Source: Vibrio sp. SCSIO 43136 (GTDB taxonomy: Bacteria > Pseudomonadota > Gammaproteobacteria > Enterobacterales > Vibrionaceae). From it: 64,000 nt of DNA. Positions 1 through 9,042 of this stretch are shown here, one piece after another. Numbering within the stretch: the stretch's first letter is position 1; every line of letters begins with the position of its first letter. Position numbers and translations under genes: made by a program. The notes beneath the pieces were generated by a model. The model made no database searches and was not told the origin of the DNA. It saw only the letters and a program-made list of their open reading frames with translations. The stretch lies in NCBI RefSeq assembly GCF_023716565.1, contig NZ_CP071848.1:1054001-1118000 (forward strand), written 5' to 3'.

Positions 1-934
1 TTAATTCGGCTAACTGCCACCACCGCTTGGCAAGATATTCTCCTTGCGCTGCTTGAATCGTGACGGTGAGCTCTTCACCATCACGCAACCCAAAACTCAG
101 GGTTAGACCTAGTGCTAACATATCTCGGCGCTTGAGATAGTGTTCAAGCTGTTTGAGCAGCTTGAACAGCGGCTTATTTAGGTGTTGTAGATTTTCCAGC
201 TCGTAGAGTAAATCGAGCTGGCGATGAAACACCTGTGGGGGATGGTAGAAATTTACACCCTCATGAAATTGACCCAACAATCGGCCTAAGTAGGTGACCA
301 GTTGGTGATCAAATCGTTTGGCTAATTCAGCCCATGGAAGATCCAAAAGATCCCCGAGACGACGGACCCCGACACGGTTGAGTTTTTCGACCGCTTTGGC
401 TTCTAAGTGCGTATGGTTTATGGCGTAGCGACGCAATTGGTTTTTAAGCTGATTCTCATCGGTGATGAGTTGATCATAGCCATTGCACGCCAGCAGTTCT
501 GCCGCCGTGGAAGAGTAGGCGGTAGCGTAATGAAAGCGACACTGAAAGAGAGTGAGCTGAGACTGTATCACCTGCCAGTAGTTTGGCAGATCAGTGTATA
601 AGGTCAGCATATCACTCACTTTTAGCAATAGGCCATTAGGCTCTTTTAACACGATATCGGAGGTCACCAGATAAAGTTGCTGGGCAATCTCTTTCAAGCG
701 TGTTGATTCAGTTTGAGCCATGTACGGGTAGAGCTTTAAATCTGGACATAATGATGCGGCGGTAGCAATGCCCATACCGATGTTAATTCCTTTGCTGAGA
801 GCCGAGGTGCTGGCTTGGACAATGTGATTATTTTGTCCATCCACTATCAATACCGCTTGCTGATCTTGCTCTGAAGTAGGGCAAAGCGTATCAAGCTGTA
901 AGTAGGGGAAGTAGAGGTATAACCATAGGGCCAT
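1..934 (-). CDS. imuB: ImuB, Y-family polymerase-like protein (3' end outside window)
   Basis: The reading frame starts at the ATG whose complement is at 932-934 and stays open to base 1, so about 311 residues are present and the C-terminus is lost off the window edge. The protein begins MALWLYLYFPYLQLD and carries a helix-hairpin-helix-like stretch (KLNRVGVRRLGDLLDLP), as in ImuB. ImuB has the Y-family polymerase fold but lacks the catalytic acidic residues; here the usual HVDMDAFF-type first motif is replaced by YLYFPYLQLD. In the known system ImuB links the error-prone polymerase DnaE2 to the sliding clamp during SOS mutagenesis. It starts 1 nt after the imuA stop, so the two genes are one operon. 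dnaE2 would be expected just beyond the left edge. Confidence 0.88.
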   Translation of the reverse strand, partial: MALWLYLYFPYLQLDTLCPTSEQDQQAVLIVDGQNNHIVQASTSALSKGINIGMGIATAASLCPDLKLYPYMAQTESTRLKEIAQQLYLVTSDIVLKEPNGLLLKVSDMLTLYTDLPNYWQVIQSQLTLFQCRFHYATAYSSTAAELLACNGYDQLITDENQLKNQLRRYAINHTHLEAKAVEKLNRVGVRRLGDLLDLPWAELAKRFDHQLVTYLGRLLGQFHEGVNFYHPPQVFHRQLDLLYELENLQHLNKPLFKLLKQLEHYLKRRDMLALGLTLSFGLRDGEELTVTIQAAQGEYLAKRWWQLAEL

Positions 935-935
935 A

Positions 936-1613
936 TCAACCTCGTTTACGCAGTGGGAAAGGCACCACAGTATTGGGCTGACTTGCCTGAGCAAGGGCAG
1001 ACCATTGCTCGGTAAAGTCGATGACAAACTTCCCTTGTGGCCAGCCGCCTTTGCGTTTAGTGATCTGGCAGATGAGCCCTTGTGGGTGGGCTTCTAGGCG
1101 CATGCTCAACGATACCGGTAATGGAAAGCTGTTGGCCATGGGGCGCTTAAAAATGATCTGACTGCATTGGCCCTGATCACAGGCTAATTGCAGGCGTTTG
1201 GCTTGTTGAATGTTGAGTTTTTGCTGCCACAAAATAACGTGAGCACAAGCGCCACTTTTGGCACACTGCTCCGCCGCCCACAAGGCTTCTTTTTCCTGTT
1301 TTGGTCGAATGATTAAAATGTTTTCAATATTAAACCCTTGTGCAGAAAAGAACTCTGCGCATAGCTGCCCTGGAGGCGCAATAAACACATTCAAACGTGC
1401 GCTGGACGCCTGTTGCAAGTAAGGTTTGAGTAGGCGTAATTCACCAATGCCTGGTTGCGCTTGGATCTCAATCAGACCGACTTTCGGTAAGCCACCATTG
1501 AGTTTTTCATCCAGTTCAGGGTAACCACTTGGCAATACATCGGGCTGGCTTTGTTGTTGATTACCTTGCCAAAGCCACTGTTTACGCTGCAAATTTTCGA
1601 TCAGTTCATGCAT
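936..1613 (-). CDS. imuA: ImuA, RecA/SulA-like SOS mutagenesis protein
   Basis: A 225-residue RecA-fold-like protein (also called SulA-like) whose N-terminus contains the typical LPSGYPELDEKLNGGLPKVGLIEI segment, here split by the family-typical GGLP turn. ImuA acts with ImuB and DnaE2 in damage-induced translesion synthesis. The Walker A lysine-type motif is degenerate (AQPGIGELRLLKP), as is usual in this family, so ATPase activity is not implied. The ATG at 1611-1613 has only a weak ribosome site, AGGT, which lies inside the upstream LexA box. The gene is cotranscribed with imuB. Confidence 0.85.
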   Translation of the reverse strand: MHELIENLQRKQWLWQGNQQQSQPDVLPSGYPELDEKLNGGLPKVGLIEIQAQPGIGELRLLKPYLQQASSARLNVFIAPPGQLCAEFFSAQGFNIENILIIRPKQEKEALWAAEQCAKSGACAHVILWQQKLNIQQAKRLQLACDQGQCSQIIFKRPMANSFPLPVSLSMRLEAHPQGLICQITKRKGGWPQGKFVIDFTEQWSALAQASQPNTVVPFPLRKRG

Positions 1614-1623
1614 ATTAATTTAC

Positions 1624-1639
1624 CTGTATGTATATACAG
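1624..1639 (-). promoter_or_regulatory. LexA (SOS) box upstream of imuA
   Basis: The sequence CTGTATGTATATACAG fits the gammaproteobacterial LexA consensus CTGT-N8-ACAG perfectly. It ends 11 nt before the imuA start codon, so LexA would cover both the promoter end and the ribosome site. This makes imuA-imuB an SOS operon with high confidence. Confidence 0.9.
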
Positions 1640-1848
1640 TATAATTTGATTTAAATGAACTGCAAGAAGTTTATCTTTGAGCTGAGCCCAGCAAACAGAG
1701 AAACGCTTCTAAAATAACCGACCCTTTAACAGATTTTACTTATTTTTTACCGTCTTATAGATAGTTTGATGTTGATTCATTTGCTAGAATTTTGACCGCT
1801 AATCCTTTGATTAATTGAGTAAATACTCAAAAAAAGTGAGAAAATACT

Positions 1849-3480
1849 ATGAATTGGCTCAACAACCTTTCGTTACGCAAGAAATTAGCTCTGCCTGTCC
1901 TTGTGATGGTGGCACTATTTTCAACCGTAGCGATTTATCATGTAATACAGTTTGAAAAGCAAACCGACACTACATTGATTTTGAACCAGGAATTGCAGCC
2001 CGCCCTTGATTCTATCGATAGTGCATATCGAGATTTATATCAGGTGATTGCATCAACGCAAGGATTAGCGTTATCTGAACCGACCAGCGCCAACATTGCT
2101 CATTACCGACAGGAGTTTGAAGATGATGCAAATAAGGCGCTTCCAAAGTTACGTGACATTCAGACCGTAGCGATAAAACTGGGTGTTCAAACCGAACTTA
2201 CTCAGTTGTTAACCAGCACCCAAGCTTGGGTTGAGAAATATCGAGCTTTCCATGAGCGACCACTGGAGATTGCCTCGACTTACCCTGAGCAACAAAAAAC
2301 ATTAATGGCAGAATTTGCCCAAATCCGCCATCAATTAAAGCAGCTGCGTACGATACTGGAACAGCATCAAGCGATGATGCGAACTTATATTGAAGATACC
2401 GCTAAGGTAGCAGAAACCGTATTAGAAGTGGGCAGTATCGCTGCTGTGGTGTTAGGGGCTTGGCTGACTTGGCTTTTATCTGGTTGGCTAGTTGCACCTG
2501 TCAATCAAATGCAGAAGATGATGAACAGTATTGCCAATGGTGAAGGTGATCTAACCCAACGTATTGATGTTCTGTCAAAAGATGAGGTAGGGAAACTTGC
2601 TATCGAAGTGAACCGTTTTATTGAGATCGTTCAAACCACTGTGAGCCAAATGATCAGTGCGGTTCATAAGCAGCAAGCCACTATGGATACCTTTAATCAA
2701 TTGACCCACGGTGTAGTAGACAGCGTAATGTCTCAGCAGCAAGAAAGTGAAATGGTTGCTACGGCGATTAACGAAATGCAAGCGAGCAGTGACGGTGTTA
2801 GCAATAACGCAAAAGAAGCTGCCCATGCAAGTGAAGAAGCGCACATGCAAGGTGAGCAAGCGAGTAGAGCACTACAAGATACAGTGATGGCGATTGAGCA
2901 GTTGGCAAGTCAGATCAACAGCACTGGCGAAGTTATCCACGAGCTTGATAACGATGTGACCAATATAGCCTCTATCTTAGACGTGATCCGTGGTATTGCA
3001 GAGCAAACCAACTTGCTGGCACTCAACGCTGCGATTGAAGCCGCGCGTGCAGGTGAGCAAGGTCGAGGTTTTGCAGTGGTTGCCGACGAAGTTCGTGCTT
3101 TAGCGGGTAAAACCCAGCAGAGTACTGGGGAAATTCAGGCAATGATTGAGAAGCTACAATCGGGCGCAAATCAGGCTGTGGAAGCGATGCGTTCAAGTCA
3201 TTCAAGTAGCCAAGATACGATCAACTTGGCTAGCACAGCGAACAATTCAATCGGCTCGATTTTATCTTCCATTGCAGTGATTAATGAGATGAATAGCCAC
3301 ATCGCAACCGCAGCTCATGAGCAGAGTTGTGTCACGGAAGAGATTAACAGCAATATCCAGCAAATTGCTCAGAATGGCCAGCAAATGGTCACAGTAATTG
3401 AGGAAGCCGACCAAGCTTCCATTCAAATGGTCACTGAAGCTGAGCAGCTTAATGAGTTGGTTAAGCAATTTAAGGTCTGA
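1849..3480 (+). CDS. Methyl-accepting chemotaxis protein
   Basis: A 543-residue transmembrane chemoreceptor. TM1 is about residues 13-32, a mostly helical periplasmic sensor about 33-194, TM2 about 195-217, then HAMP, methylation helices and the conserved signalling tip near residues 377-416 ([19 protein letters not shown] followed by [16 protein letters not shown]). It would signal through CheW/CheA. There is no CheR-docking pentapeptide at the C-terminus, which ends KQFKV. The ligand cannot be predicted: the sensor has the size of a four-helix bundle but no diagnostic motif. It converges on cheV across a shared terminator. Confidence 0.93.
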   Translation: MNWLNNLSLRKKLALPVLVMVALFSTVAIYHVIQFEKQTDTTLILNQELQPALDSIDSAYRDLYQVIASTQGLALSEPTSANIAHYRQEFEDDANKALPKLRDIQTVAIKLGVQTELTQLLTSTQAWVEKYRAFHERPLEIASTYPEQQKTLMAEFAQIRHQLKQLRTILEQHQAMMRTYIEDTAKVAETVLEVGSIAAVVLGAWLTWLLSGWLVAPVNQMQKMMNSIANGEGDLTQRIDVLSKDEVGKLAIEVNRFIEIVQTTVSQMISAVHKQQATMDTFNQLTHGVVDSVMSQQQESEMVATAINEMQASSDGVSNNAKEAAHASEEAHMQGEQASRALQDTVMAIEQLASQINSTGEVIHELDNDVTNIASILDVIRGIAEQTNLLALNAAIEAARAGEQGRGFAVVADEVRALAGKTQQSTGEIQAMIEKLQSGANQAVEAMRSSHSSSQDTINLASTANNSIGSILSSIAVINEMNSHIATAAHEQSCVTEEINSNIQQIAQNGQQMVTVIEEADQASIQMVTEAEQLNELVKQFKV

Positions 3481-3484
3481 TCAA

Positions 3485-3510
3485 AAACACCCGCTATTTA
3501 GCGGGTGTTT
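3485..3510. terminator. Bidirectional terminator between the MCP gene and cheV
   Basis: A 12-bp stem (arms AAACACCCGCTA and TAGCGGGTGTTT) with A-rich and T-rich flanks lies between the convergent genes ending at 3480 and 3528. Confidence 0.8.
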
Positions 3511-3527
3511 CGTTTGATGGATTGAAA

Positions 3528-4508
3528 TTATTTAGATCCAAAGATATAGCCATCCATCATGCTCACCATACGGCCAATCTCTGGTTTAGTAATGGTGTCG
3601 TTAGCCCCCAATGCAAGGGCTTTGGCCCGGTTGTCATCACTCATTAGCGAGGAGAACATGACAATTGGCATATCGGCAAAATGTTCATTGTCACGTAAGC
3701 GCTTTAGCAAGTGCATGCCATCCATACGAGGCATTTCCACATCGCTTACCACGCCATCAACAAACTCGCTGACTGAAACCCCTTCTGCCGTTGCGACTCG
3801 CTCAAACTCGGTGAGCTTTTCGAGCGCTTCTCCACCGTCTTTACAGGCAATGATGTTGTAGCCTGCCGAGCGTAGTGTGTTTTCGATTAAGCTGCGAATG
3901 AAGGCTGAGTCATCGGCGATCAGTACCGTTCTGGCTTGACGCTTGGCGACCATACGTTGGTTAAGATCAACGCTCTTATCTAGCTCAATGTTGTATTTTT
4001 CCATGCTGAGCTCAGGGTTGATATCGGCAATGATTTTTTCAAAATCCAATATCATGATTAGGTTGCCATCTTTACGCACCACAGCAACCACACAATCATT
4101 TTCACCCGCTTCCAAAAACTGGCTTGGAGATTCCACATCTTCCCAACTAATGCGATGAATACGACTGATGCTGTCAATCAAAAAGCCGTTAGTCATGCGG
4201 TTGAAGTCGGTGACGATTACGAACTTATTCTTTAACTCAGGGCTGGTAGGAACCCCCAACCATCCAGCTAAGTCAACCAAAGGTGTAAGTTTTTCGCGTG
4301 AAGAGAATACGCCAACCATATGAGGTTGAGCATTAGGATAATCAGTAGTTTCTGGCACCTGAATGACTTCACGCACCTTAGCCACATTGATTCCGTAGTA
4401 GCAGTTCTTGGTGCTGCCATCGGGCATTTGCTTTTTGAGATGAAACTCGATGATCTCAAGTTCGTTAGTGCCACTTTCGGTCAAGATGGTGCTGTTAGAG
4501 TCATTCAT
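3528..4508 (-). CDS. cheV: CheV chemotaxis coupling protein (CheW-receiver fusion)
   Basis: 326 residues. Residues about 18-165 form a CheW-like coupling domain and about 193-320 a receiver domain. The receiver has the acidic pair D199-D200, phosphoacceptor D256 (SDVEMPRMDG) and K308 (TITKPE), so all catalytic positions are present. CheV couples receptors to CheA and can act as a phosphate sink or adaptation factor. It is transcribed alone, convergent with an MCP gene, and is followed at a distance by another signalling gene on the same strand. Confidence 0.93.
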   Translation of the reverse strand: MNDSNSTILTESGTNELEIIEFHLKKQMPDGSTKNCYYGINVAKVREVIQVPETTDYPNAQPHMVGVFSSREKLTPLVDLAGWLGVPTSPELKNKFVIVTDFNRMTNGFLIDSISRIHRISWEDVESPSQFLEAGENDCVVAVVRKDGNLIMILDFEKIIADINPELSMEKYNIELDKSVDLNQRMVAKRQARTVLIADDSAFIRSLIENTLRSAGYNIIACKDGGEALEKLTEFERVATAEGVSVSEFVDGVVSDVEMPRMDGMHLLKRLRDNEHFADMPIVMFSSLMSDDNRAKALALGANDTITKPEIGRMVSMMDGYIFGSK

Positions 4509-4590
4509 GTACTACTGTCTTTATTCTGAGTTATTGGTTAAAGATTAGCTGAAAAAAAGCCGAGAGTGCGAGTATTTACTCTTGGGTATC

Positions 4591-6588
4591 TCATTCGGCT
4601 CGAGAAGACTGGGATTGAGTCTGGGATTTTTCCATCAGCTCAAATAGTCGCTCTAATGGGATCGCATGGCTATAGCGGAAACCTTGCCCAATCTGGATAC
4701 CCAAGCTTTTCAACGTTTGTTCTTCTTGTTCGGTTTCGATGCCTTCGGCGATCGCTTGCATGCCTATGGTGTTACACAGGAATTTGATGACCTTGATGAT
4801 TTGAACAGATTGATCTCGAGAGTCGATATTCATGACAAATTTGCGATCAATCTTGAGCTCATCAAAACCATAGCTTAATAGATATTCAAGTGAGGAGAAC
4901 CCTGTACCAAAGTCATCAAGCGACAGGCGAATATCAAGAGCTCGCAGCTCATCTAGCGTAGCGGTGACTTGTTCGCCTTGGTTTACTTTGGTGATTTCAG
5001 TTAATTCAAGCACCAGCCTGTTCAATGGGAAATGGTATAGATTGGCTAAATGACGGATGCGAGATACAAAGTCTGGAGACGCCAAAGACTGAGGCGATAT
5101 ATTGACTGCAATCGTGAAATCTTGTTCAAGCTTGTCGCCGTGCGGCTGCCACTGTTGGAATATCTTTTCAATGATGGCATAAGTAAGTGGCTGTATGGAG
5201 CCTGTTTCTTCTGCTCGAGTGATCACTTCCCATGGTGAGGATTGGTCACCATCTTTCATCCTAAAGAGAGATTCTACGCCAAAATATTTTCCACTATCGA
5301 GCATGATCTGAGGCTGGTAATAAATGTGGAAATTACGACTGACCAGCAGTTCATCAATCACACTATCGAGGTAGATTTTATGCTTGAGGTGTTCTTCAAA
5401 GTTAAGGTGGTAGTGAGAGTAATCGAGCTTCTTCTCTTTAGCTTCCAGCAAAGCAATTTCTGCGCAGTGGATAAGAAGTTCTGGTTCTGATGCATCAAGT
5501 GGGTGGCGAGCTACGCCAATATTGACGTCAAGTCCTAGGTCACTCACTGCCAGTCGAATGTTTTCAAATAGGTCTTTCCCTTGGAGAGGCGCACTAGAAG
5601 GTAAAAATACGAAAAACTCGTCACCACCTAAACGACATACGACCGCTTCTTTAGGGTGATTATCTATCAGCTTCTGACTGAGCTTTTTAAGAATGTTATC
5701 GCCATGAGTTTGGCCAAATTTCAAGTTTATGCTGGAGAAGTTCTGTACGTTAACCCGGATAACGGTACCGTGAGTACCTTGCTGGGTGAGCACACTTTCC
5801 ATTGTTTCGATGAAAGCTTGGCGGTTTAGATTACCCGTGAGAGGGTCTTTTTGCGCCAATGTCCCCAATAGTTCATTGTTTTGGTTAATTGCTTCAATGT
5901 ACTTAGATGCCCTGTTAGAAGAGAGGTTGTAGACATCGACTAGCTCGGAAATTTCATCACGCTCTTTGACTTGCTCATCCACAACCTGGGGTAAGTGATC
6001 ATCGTCGTCACGAACAAATGCAAATTGACCCGACAGGTTTCTTAAGCGGTGTGCGATGGTGTTGTGGAATGCTCGACGCACAATAAACAGTAGAGTGACT
6101 GTGACAGCAAATATCGCTATCGAGAAAGCACTGATGTAGAGAAGAAAGAAACGGTATAAATAGGTTGGGTCTACATAGGCTTCAATAGTGCCCACATGTA
6201 AGCGTTCACCTTCAGCGGTGTTGTAATAAAGCGGGTACTCATGCTCCCAATTACTCCAGATGAGTTGCTTCTTCGGTTGGTTGAGTATGTGGGTTTGTGC
6301 CAACATTTCGCCTTCAGACCAGATGGCGAAATGGCTAAATAAAGAGTCACCATCAAAGGTGGAGGTAATGGCTTCAATTTGCTCAAAATCAAAGTTATAA
6401 ATCGCAGAGGCAGTGGAAAGTTCGATCGAACGAATACGTGCGGTCGCATTGTCCTTAAGTTCGTTTACTGATAGCCAATAACTGCCAATAGACAATAGAA
6501 CGACGGACGCCAAAGTAAGAAACAAAATAGGAGCTCTGACTTGCTTTGCGACCTTGCTCACTATCGATACAAATGGTCTACCTGGCAT
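4591..6588 (-). CDS. Membrane GGDEF-EAL protein, probably a c-di-GMP phosphodiesterase
   Basis: 665 residues: TM1 about 19-38, a periplasmic segment about 40-145, TM2 about 147-170, a HAMP-like linker, GGDEF about 248-390 and EAL about 405-650. The GGDEF signature (residues 321-325) is intact, but the metal-binding DxD of the first strand is replaced by N280-V-Q282, and no RxxD inhibitory site is seen. The EAL domain keeps E439 (as ESL), NIS at 496-498, the ELTE motif, DDFGTGFSS at 558-566, K579, D581 and AEGIE. The likely role is c-di-GMP hydrolysis with the GGDEF half as a GTP-sensing regulator. This is inference from residues. Confidence 0.88.
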   Translation of the reverse strand: MPGRPFVSIVSKVAKQVRAPILFLTLASVVLLSIGSYWLSVNELKDNATARIRSIELSTASAIYNFDFEQIEAITSTFDGDSLFSHFAIWSEGEMLAQTHILNQPKKQLIWSNWEHEYPLYYNTAEGERLHVGTIEAYVDPTYLYRFFLLYISAFSIAIFAVTVTLLFIVRRAFHNTIAHRLRNLSGQFAFVRDDDDHLPQVVDEQVKERDEISELVDVYNLSSNRASKYIEAINQNNELLGTLAQKDPLTGNLNRQAFIETMESVLTQQGTHGTVIRVNVQNFSSINLKFGQTHGDNILKKLSQKLIDNHPKEAVVCRLGGDEFFVFLPSSAPLQGKDLFENIRLAVSDLGLDVNIGVARHPLDASEPELLIHCAEIALLEAKEKKLDYSHYHLNFEEHLKHKIYLDSVIDELLVSRNFHIYYQPQIMLDSGKYFGVESLFRMKDGDQSSPWEVITRAEETGSIQPLTYAIIEKIFQQWQPHGDKLEQDFTIAVNISPQSLASPDFVSRIRHLANLYHFPLNRLVLELTEITKVNQGEQVTATLDELRALDIRLSLDDFGTGFSSLEYLLSYGFDELKIDRKFVMNIDSRDQSVQIIKVIKFLCNTIGMQAIAEGIETEQEEQTLKSLGIQIGQGFRYSHAIPLERLFELMEKSQTQSQSSRAE

Positions 6589-6947
6589 AGCTCTGCGCCC
6601 TAATTACGAGTGACAAGTGTTATATCCTATTGATTTGAGTGTATGAAGCTTTGCTAAGTATAGTATTAATAATTAACTAATCTCTATGTGAAAGCGTGAA
6701 AAGCCTACATGAGCCTCAGTTTTTTCCGTTTCAATTGCACTTTTGAGCCAAATCGATAAGGAAATTTGTGTGATAGAAAGCACCTATCAATAAAATTGTT
6801 CAAATCGATTTAGTAAAAACAAGAAATTAGACAACACTTAGGTGAAGGGGAACAATTCTCCAGCAACGAAGACGCATTAAAAAAAACTTGCTTGGTTAAC
6901 ACGTCCTAGTAGGTAACAGTGCAGGAGATGGGCTAAGGAGCAATATT
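6589..6947. other. Intergenic region upstream of the CBS gene
   Basis: 359 nt between divergent genes. It is AT-rich and contains no convincing ORF, RNA gene or recognised operator. The only clear element is the ribosome site AAGGAGC about 7 nt before the ATG at 6948. Confidence 0.5.
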
Positions 6948-7367
6948 ATGGAATCTATTCAAGTCAAAGATTATATGGTGCACAAGTCAGTGACTTTTAC
7001 TAAAGAGATGTCACTTACCGCAGCACTTGAGAAAGTGATGAAATCCGAGCATATGGGTGGACCTGTGATTAATGAGCGTAAAGAAGTTATAGGGTTTCTT
7101 TCGGAACAGGATTTGCTCGATAAACTGGTGAAAGTGAGTTATTACTGTCAAGACACTCACTTGGTTTCGGATTGCATGAATACCGAAGTGCTGTCGGTGA
7201 AACCGGATATGTCTATCATCGCTCTAGCTGATATGATGCAAGTCGGTAAACCTAAGATGTACCCTGTGGTTGATGACAGAAACAAGTATTTAGGTATGAT
7301 CACTCGAACCGAAGTGCTACGTGCGGTGGGTGCCAATCTAAAAGACTGCTTCCAGCACCCAGTGTAA
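6948..7367 (+). CDS. CBS-pair domain protein
   Basis: 139 residues consisting of two CBS motifs (about 8-60 and 75-132) and nothing else. The second contains the typical PVVDDRNKYLGMITRTEVLRA pattern, which extends to the end of that motif. CBS pairs bind adenine nucleotides or other ligands and act as regulatory modules. The partner of this stand-alone protein is unknown. A strong ribosome site (AAGGAG) supports the start. It is followed by a short hairpin before the MATE gene and is probably transcribed alone. Confidence 0.88.
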   Translation: MESIQVKDYMVHKSVTFTKEMSLTAALEKVMKSEHMGGPVINERKEVIGFLSEQDLLDKLVKVSYYCQDTHLVSDCMNTEVLSVKPDMSIIALADMMQVGKPKMYPVVDDRNKYLGMITRTEVLRAVGANLKDCFQHPV

Positions 7368-7395
7368 TCCAAACTATTTTACTTAATATATCCTT

Positions 7396-7415
7396 AAGGC
7401 GCTTTTGAGCGCCTT
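7396..7415 (+). terminator. Hairpin after the CBS gene
   Basis: Stem AAGGCGC / GCGCCTT with a 6-nt loop, 28 nt after the stop codon. The downstream T-run is poor (TTAGTCG), so termination may be partial. Confidence 0.55.
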
Positions 7416-7441
7416 TAGTCGTTCAACACATTGAGGTGTTC

Positions 7442-8929
7442 ATGTCCCAAGCTGCATCAGCGCAAGAAGCTAAGTTTGTTCAAGGCTCAACGATGAAGCA
7501 TATCCTGACGATGTCAGGAGCAGGCTCTGTAGGCTTGATAGCGTTGTTTGCCGTCGATTTATTAGACATGCTGTTTATTAGTATGCTCGGCCAAGTGGAA
7601 TTAGCGGCGGCGGTAGGCTTTGGTGGCACTTTACTGTTTTTCTCGACCTCAGTGTCTATCGGTACTTCCATCGCTATGGGGGCGTTGGTTTCCAAAGCGC
7701 TCGGGGCGAAAGATTTAGACAAAGCTAAGCGAAAAGCGACCAGTACTTTGATGTTGGCGTTTTTCATTAGTCTCGTAGTGACTTGCGTGATGTGGCTAAA
7801 TGTTGAAACTTTATTGGCTGCAATAGGTGCACAAGGCGTTGCTTTAGAGCGAGCAACGGCTTACTTACATATCCTTCTGCCAAGTGGACCACTGTTAGCG
7901 TTAGGTATGGCCAGTGGCGCAGGGCTTAGGGCGGCAGGTGATGCCAAGCGGAGTATGTGGGCGACGCTTGCGGGTGGTGGCGTTAATGCGGTGCTTGACC
8001 CGTTATTTATCTTCGGCTTCGGTTGGAATGTGGAAGGGGCGGCATGGGCGTCAGTGGCGGCTAGGGTAACGGTATTTGCGATGTCTATTTTGCCGCTACT
8101 GCGGATACATAATTTGTTGCAGTGGCCAGATTTTTCGAGCCTATCCACTGATAGTCGTGCGATTCTGACCATTGCGATCCCCGCAATTATCACCAATACC
8201 GCCACACCTATTGGTAACGCTATTGTGACCTCGAGTATTGCTCAGTTTGGTGAAAACTTTGTCGCAGGTTTCGCCGTGATTGGTCGAATCTCTCCGGTGG
8301 CTTTTGCGGTGATCTTTGCTTTATCTGGCGCTGTCGGGCCAATCATCGGCCAAAACTATGGGGCAGAGCGCATTGACCGAGTAAAAGAAACCCTACTTAA
8401 CTCACTGCTGTTTGTTACCGTGTACTGTGTGGCGGTCGCAGTGATCTTGTATCTGGTTCAAGACCAAGTCATTAACTTATTTGACCTAACCGGTGATGCC
8501 AAGGTGATGGTTGCGGCATTTTGTACTTATGTTGCTATCAGTTTTGTCTTCAATGGCGCACTGTTTGTTGCCAATACCTCTTTTAATAACCTCGGTAAAC
8601 CTATCTATTCAACAGCACTGAATTTGGGTAAAGCTACCTTGGGGACCTTGCCATTTGTATGGGTTGGTGCTCAGTGGTTTGGTGCACTTGGTGTTTTATA
8701 TGGTCAAGCGGTCGGCAGTATCGTGTTTGGCTTGCTTGGACTGGCGGTACTGCGCATACATATCAACGCTATGATGAGCGATTTTGAGCCAGAACCCGAA
8801 GAGATTGATCCTTCAACGACTACGGTGAATATGACCCCGTTTTGTAACTGCGATCCAGTGATGATGGAAGAGGTCACCAGTCAAAAGCCAGTTTGTCAGA
8901 CGGCAACCAATGCGGCCTCCAAATCTTAA
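7442..8929 (+). CDS. MATE-family multidrug/cation exporter
   Basis: A polytopic membrane protein of about 495 residues with the two six-helix halves of the MATE family (for example MLGQVELAAAVGFGG in the first half and IIGQNYGAERIDRVKE in the second). MATE exporters use Na+ or H+ gradients to expel cationic drugs. The frame opens at a GTG at 7436, but the ATG at 7442 with TTGAGG upstream is the better start. The C-terminus has an unusual polar tail of about 45 residues rich in acidic residues and containing three cysteines (FCNCDP and PVCQ). The substrate is unknown. Confidence 0.88.
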   Translation: MSQAASAQEAKFVQGSTMKHILTMSGAGSVGLIALFAVDLLDMLFISMLGQVELAAAVGFGGTLLFFSTSVSIGTSIAMGALVSKALGAKDLDKAKRKATSTLMLAFFISLVVTCVMWLNVETLLAAIGAQGVALERATAYLHILLPSGPLLALGMASGAGLRAAGDAKRSMWATLAGGGVNAVLDPLFIFGFGWNVEGAAWASVAARVTVFAMSILPLLRIHNLLQWPDFSSLSTDSRAILTIAIPAIITNTATPIGNAIVTSSIAQFGENFVAGFAVIGRISPVAFAVIFALSGAVGPIIGQNYGAERIDRVKETLLNSLLFVTVYCVAVAVILYLVQDQVINLFDLTGDAKVMVAAFCTYVAISFVFNGALFVANTSFNNLGKPIYSTALNLGKATLGTLPFVWVGAQWFGALGVLYGQAVGSIVFGLLGLAVLRIHINAMMSDFEPEPEEIDPSTTTVNMTPFCNCDPVMMEEVTSQKPVCQTATNAASKS

Positions 8930-9042
8930 CTGAAGGGTAACGATTGCATATTTATTGATCTGGCGCTAAAACATCCCCACGCTAACTAGTTGATAATTGG
9001 CGTGGATTTCACATTGGCCGTGATAAGGATGTTTAAAGGACT

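Noticed and set aside
2575..3468. Minus-strand ORFs inside the first MCP gene
   Set aside because: They are antisense shadows of a gene with clear conserved motifs and have no ribosome sites.
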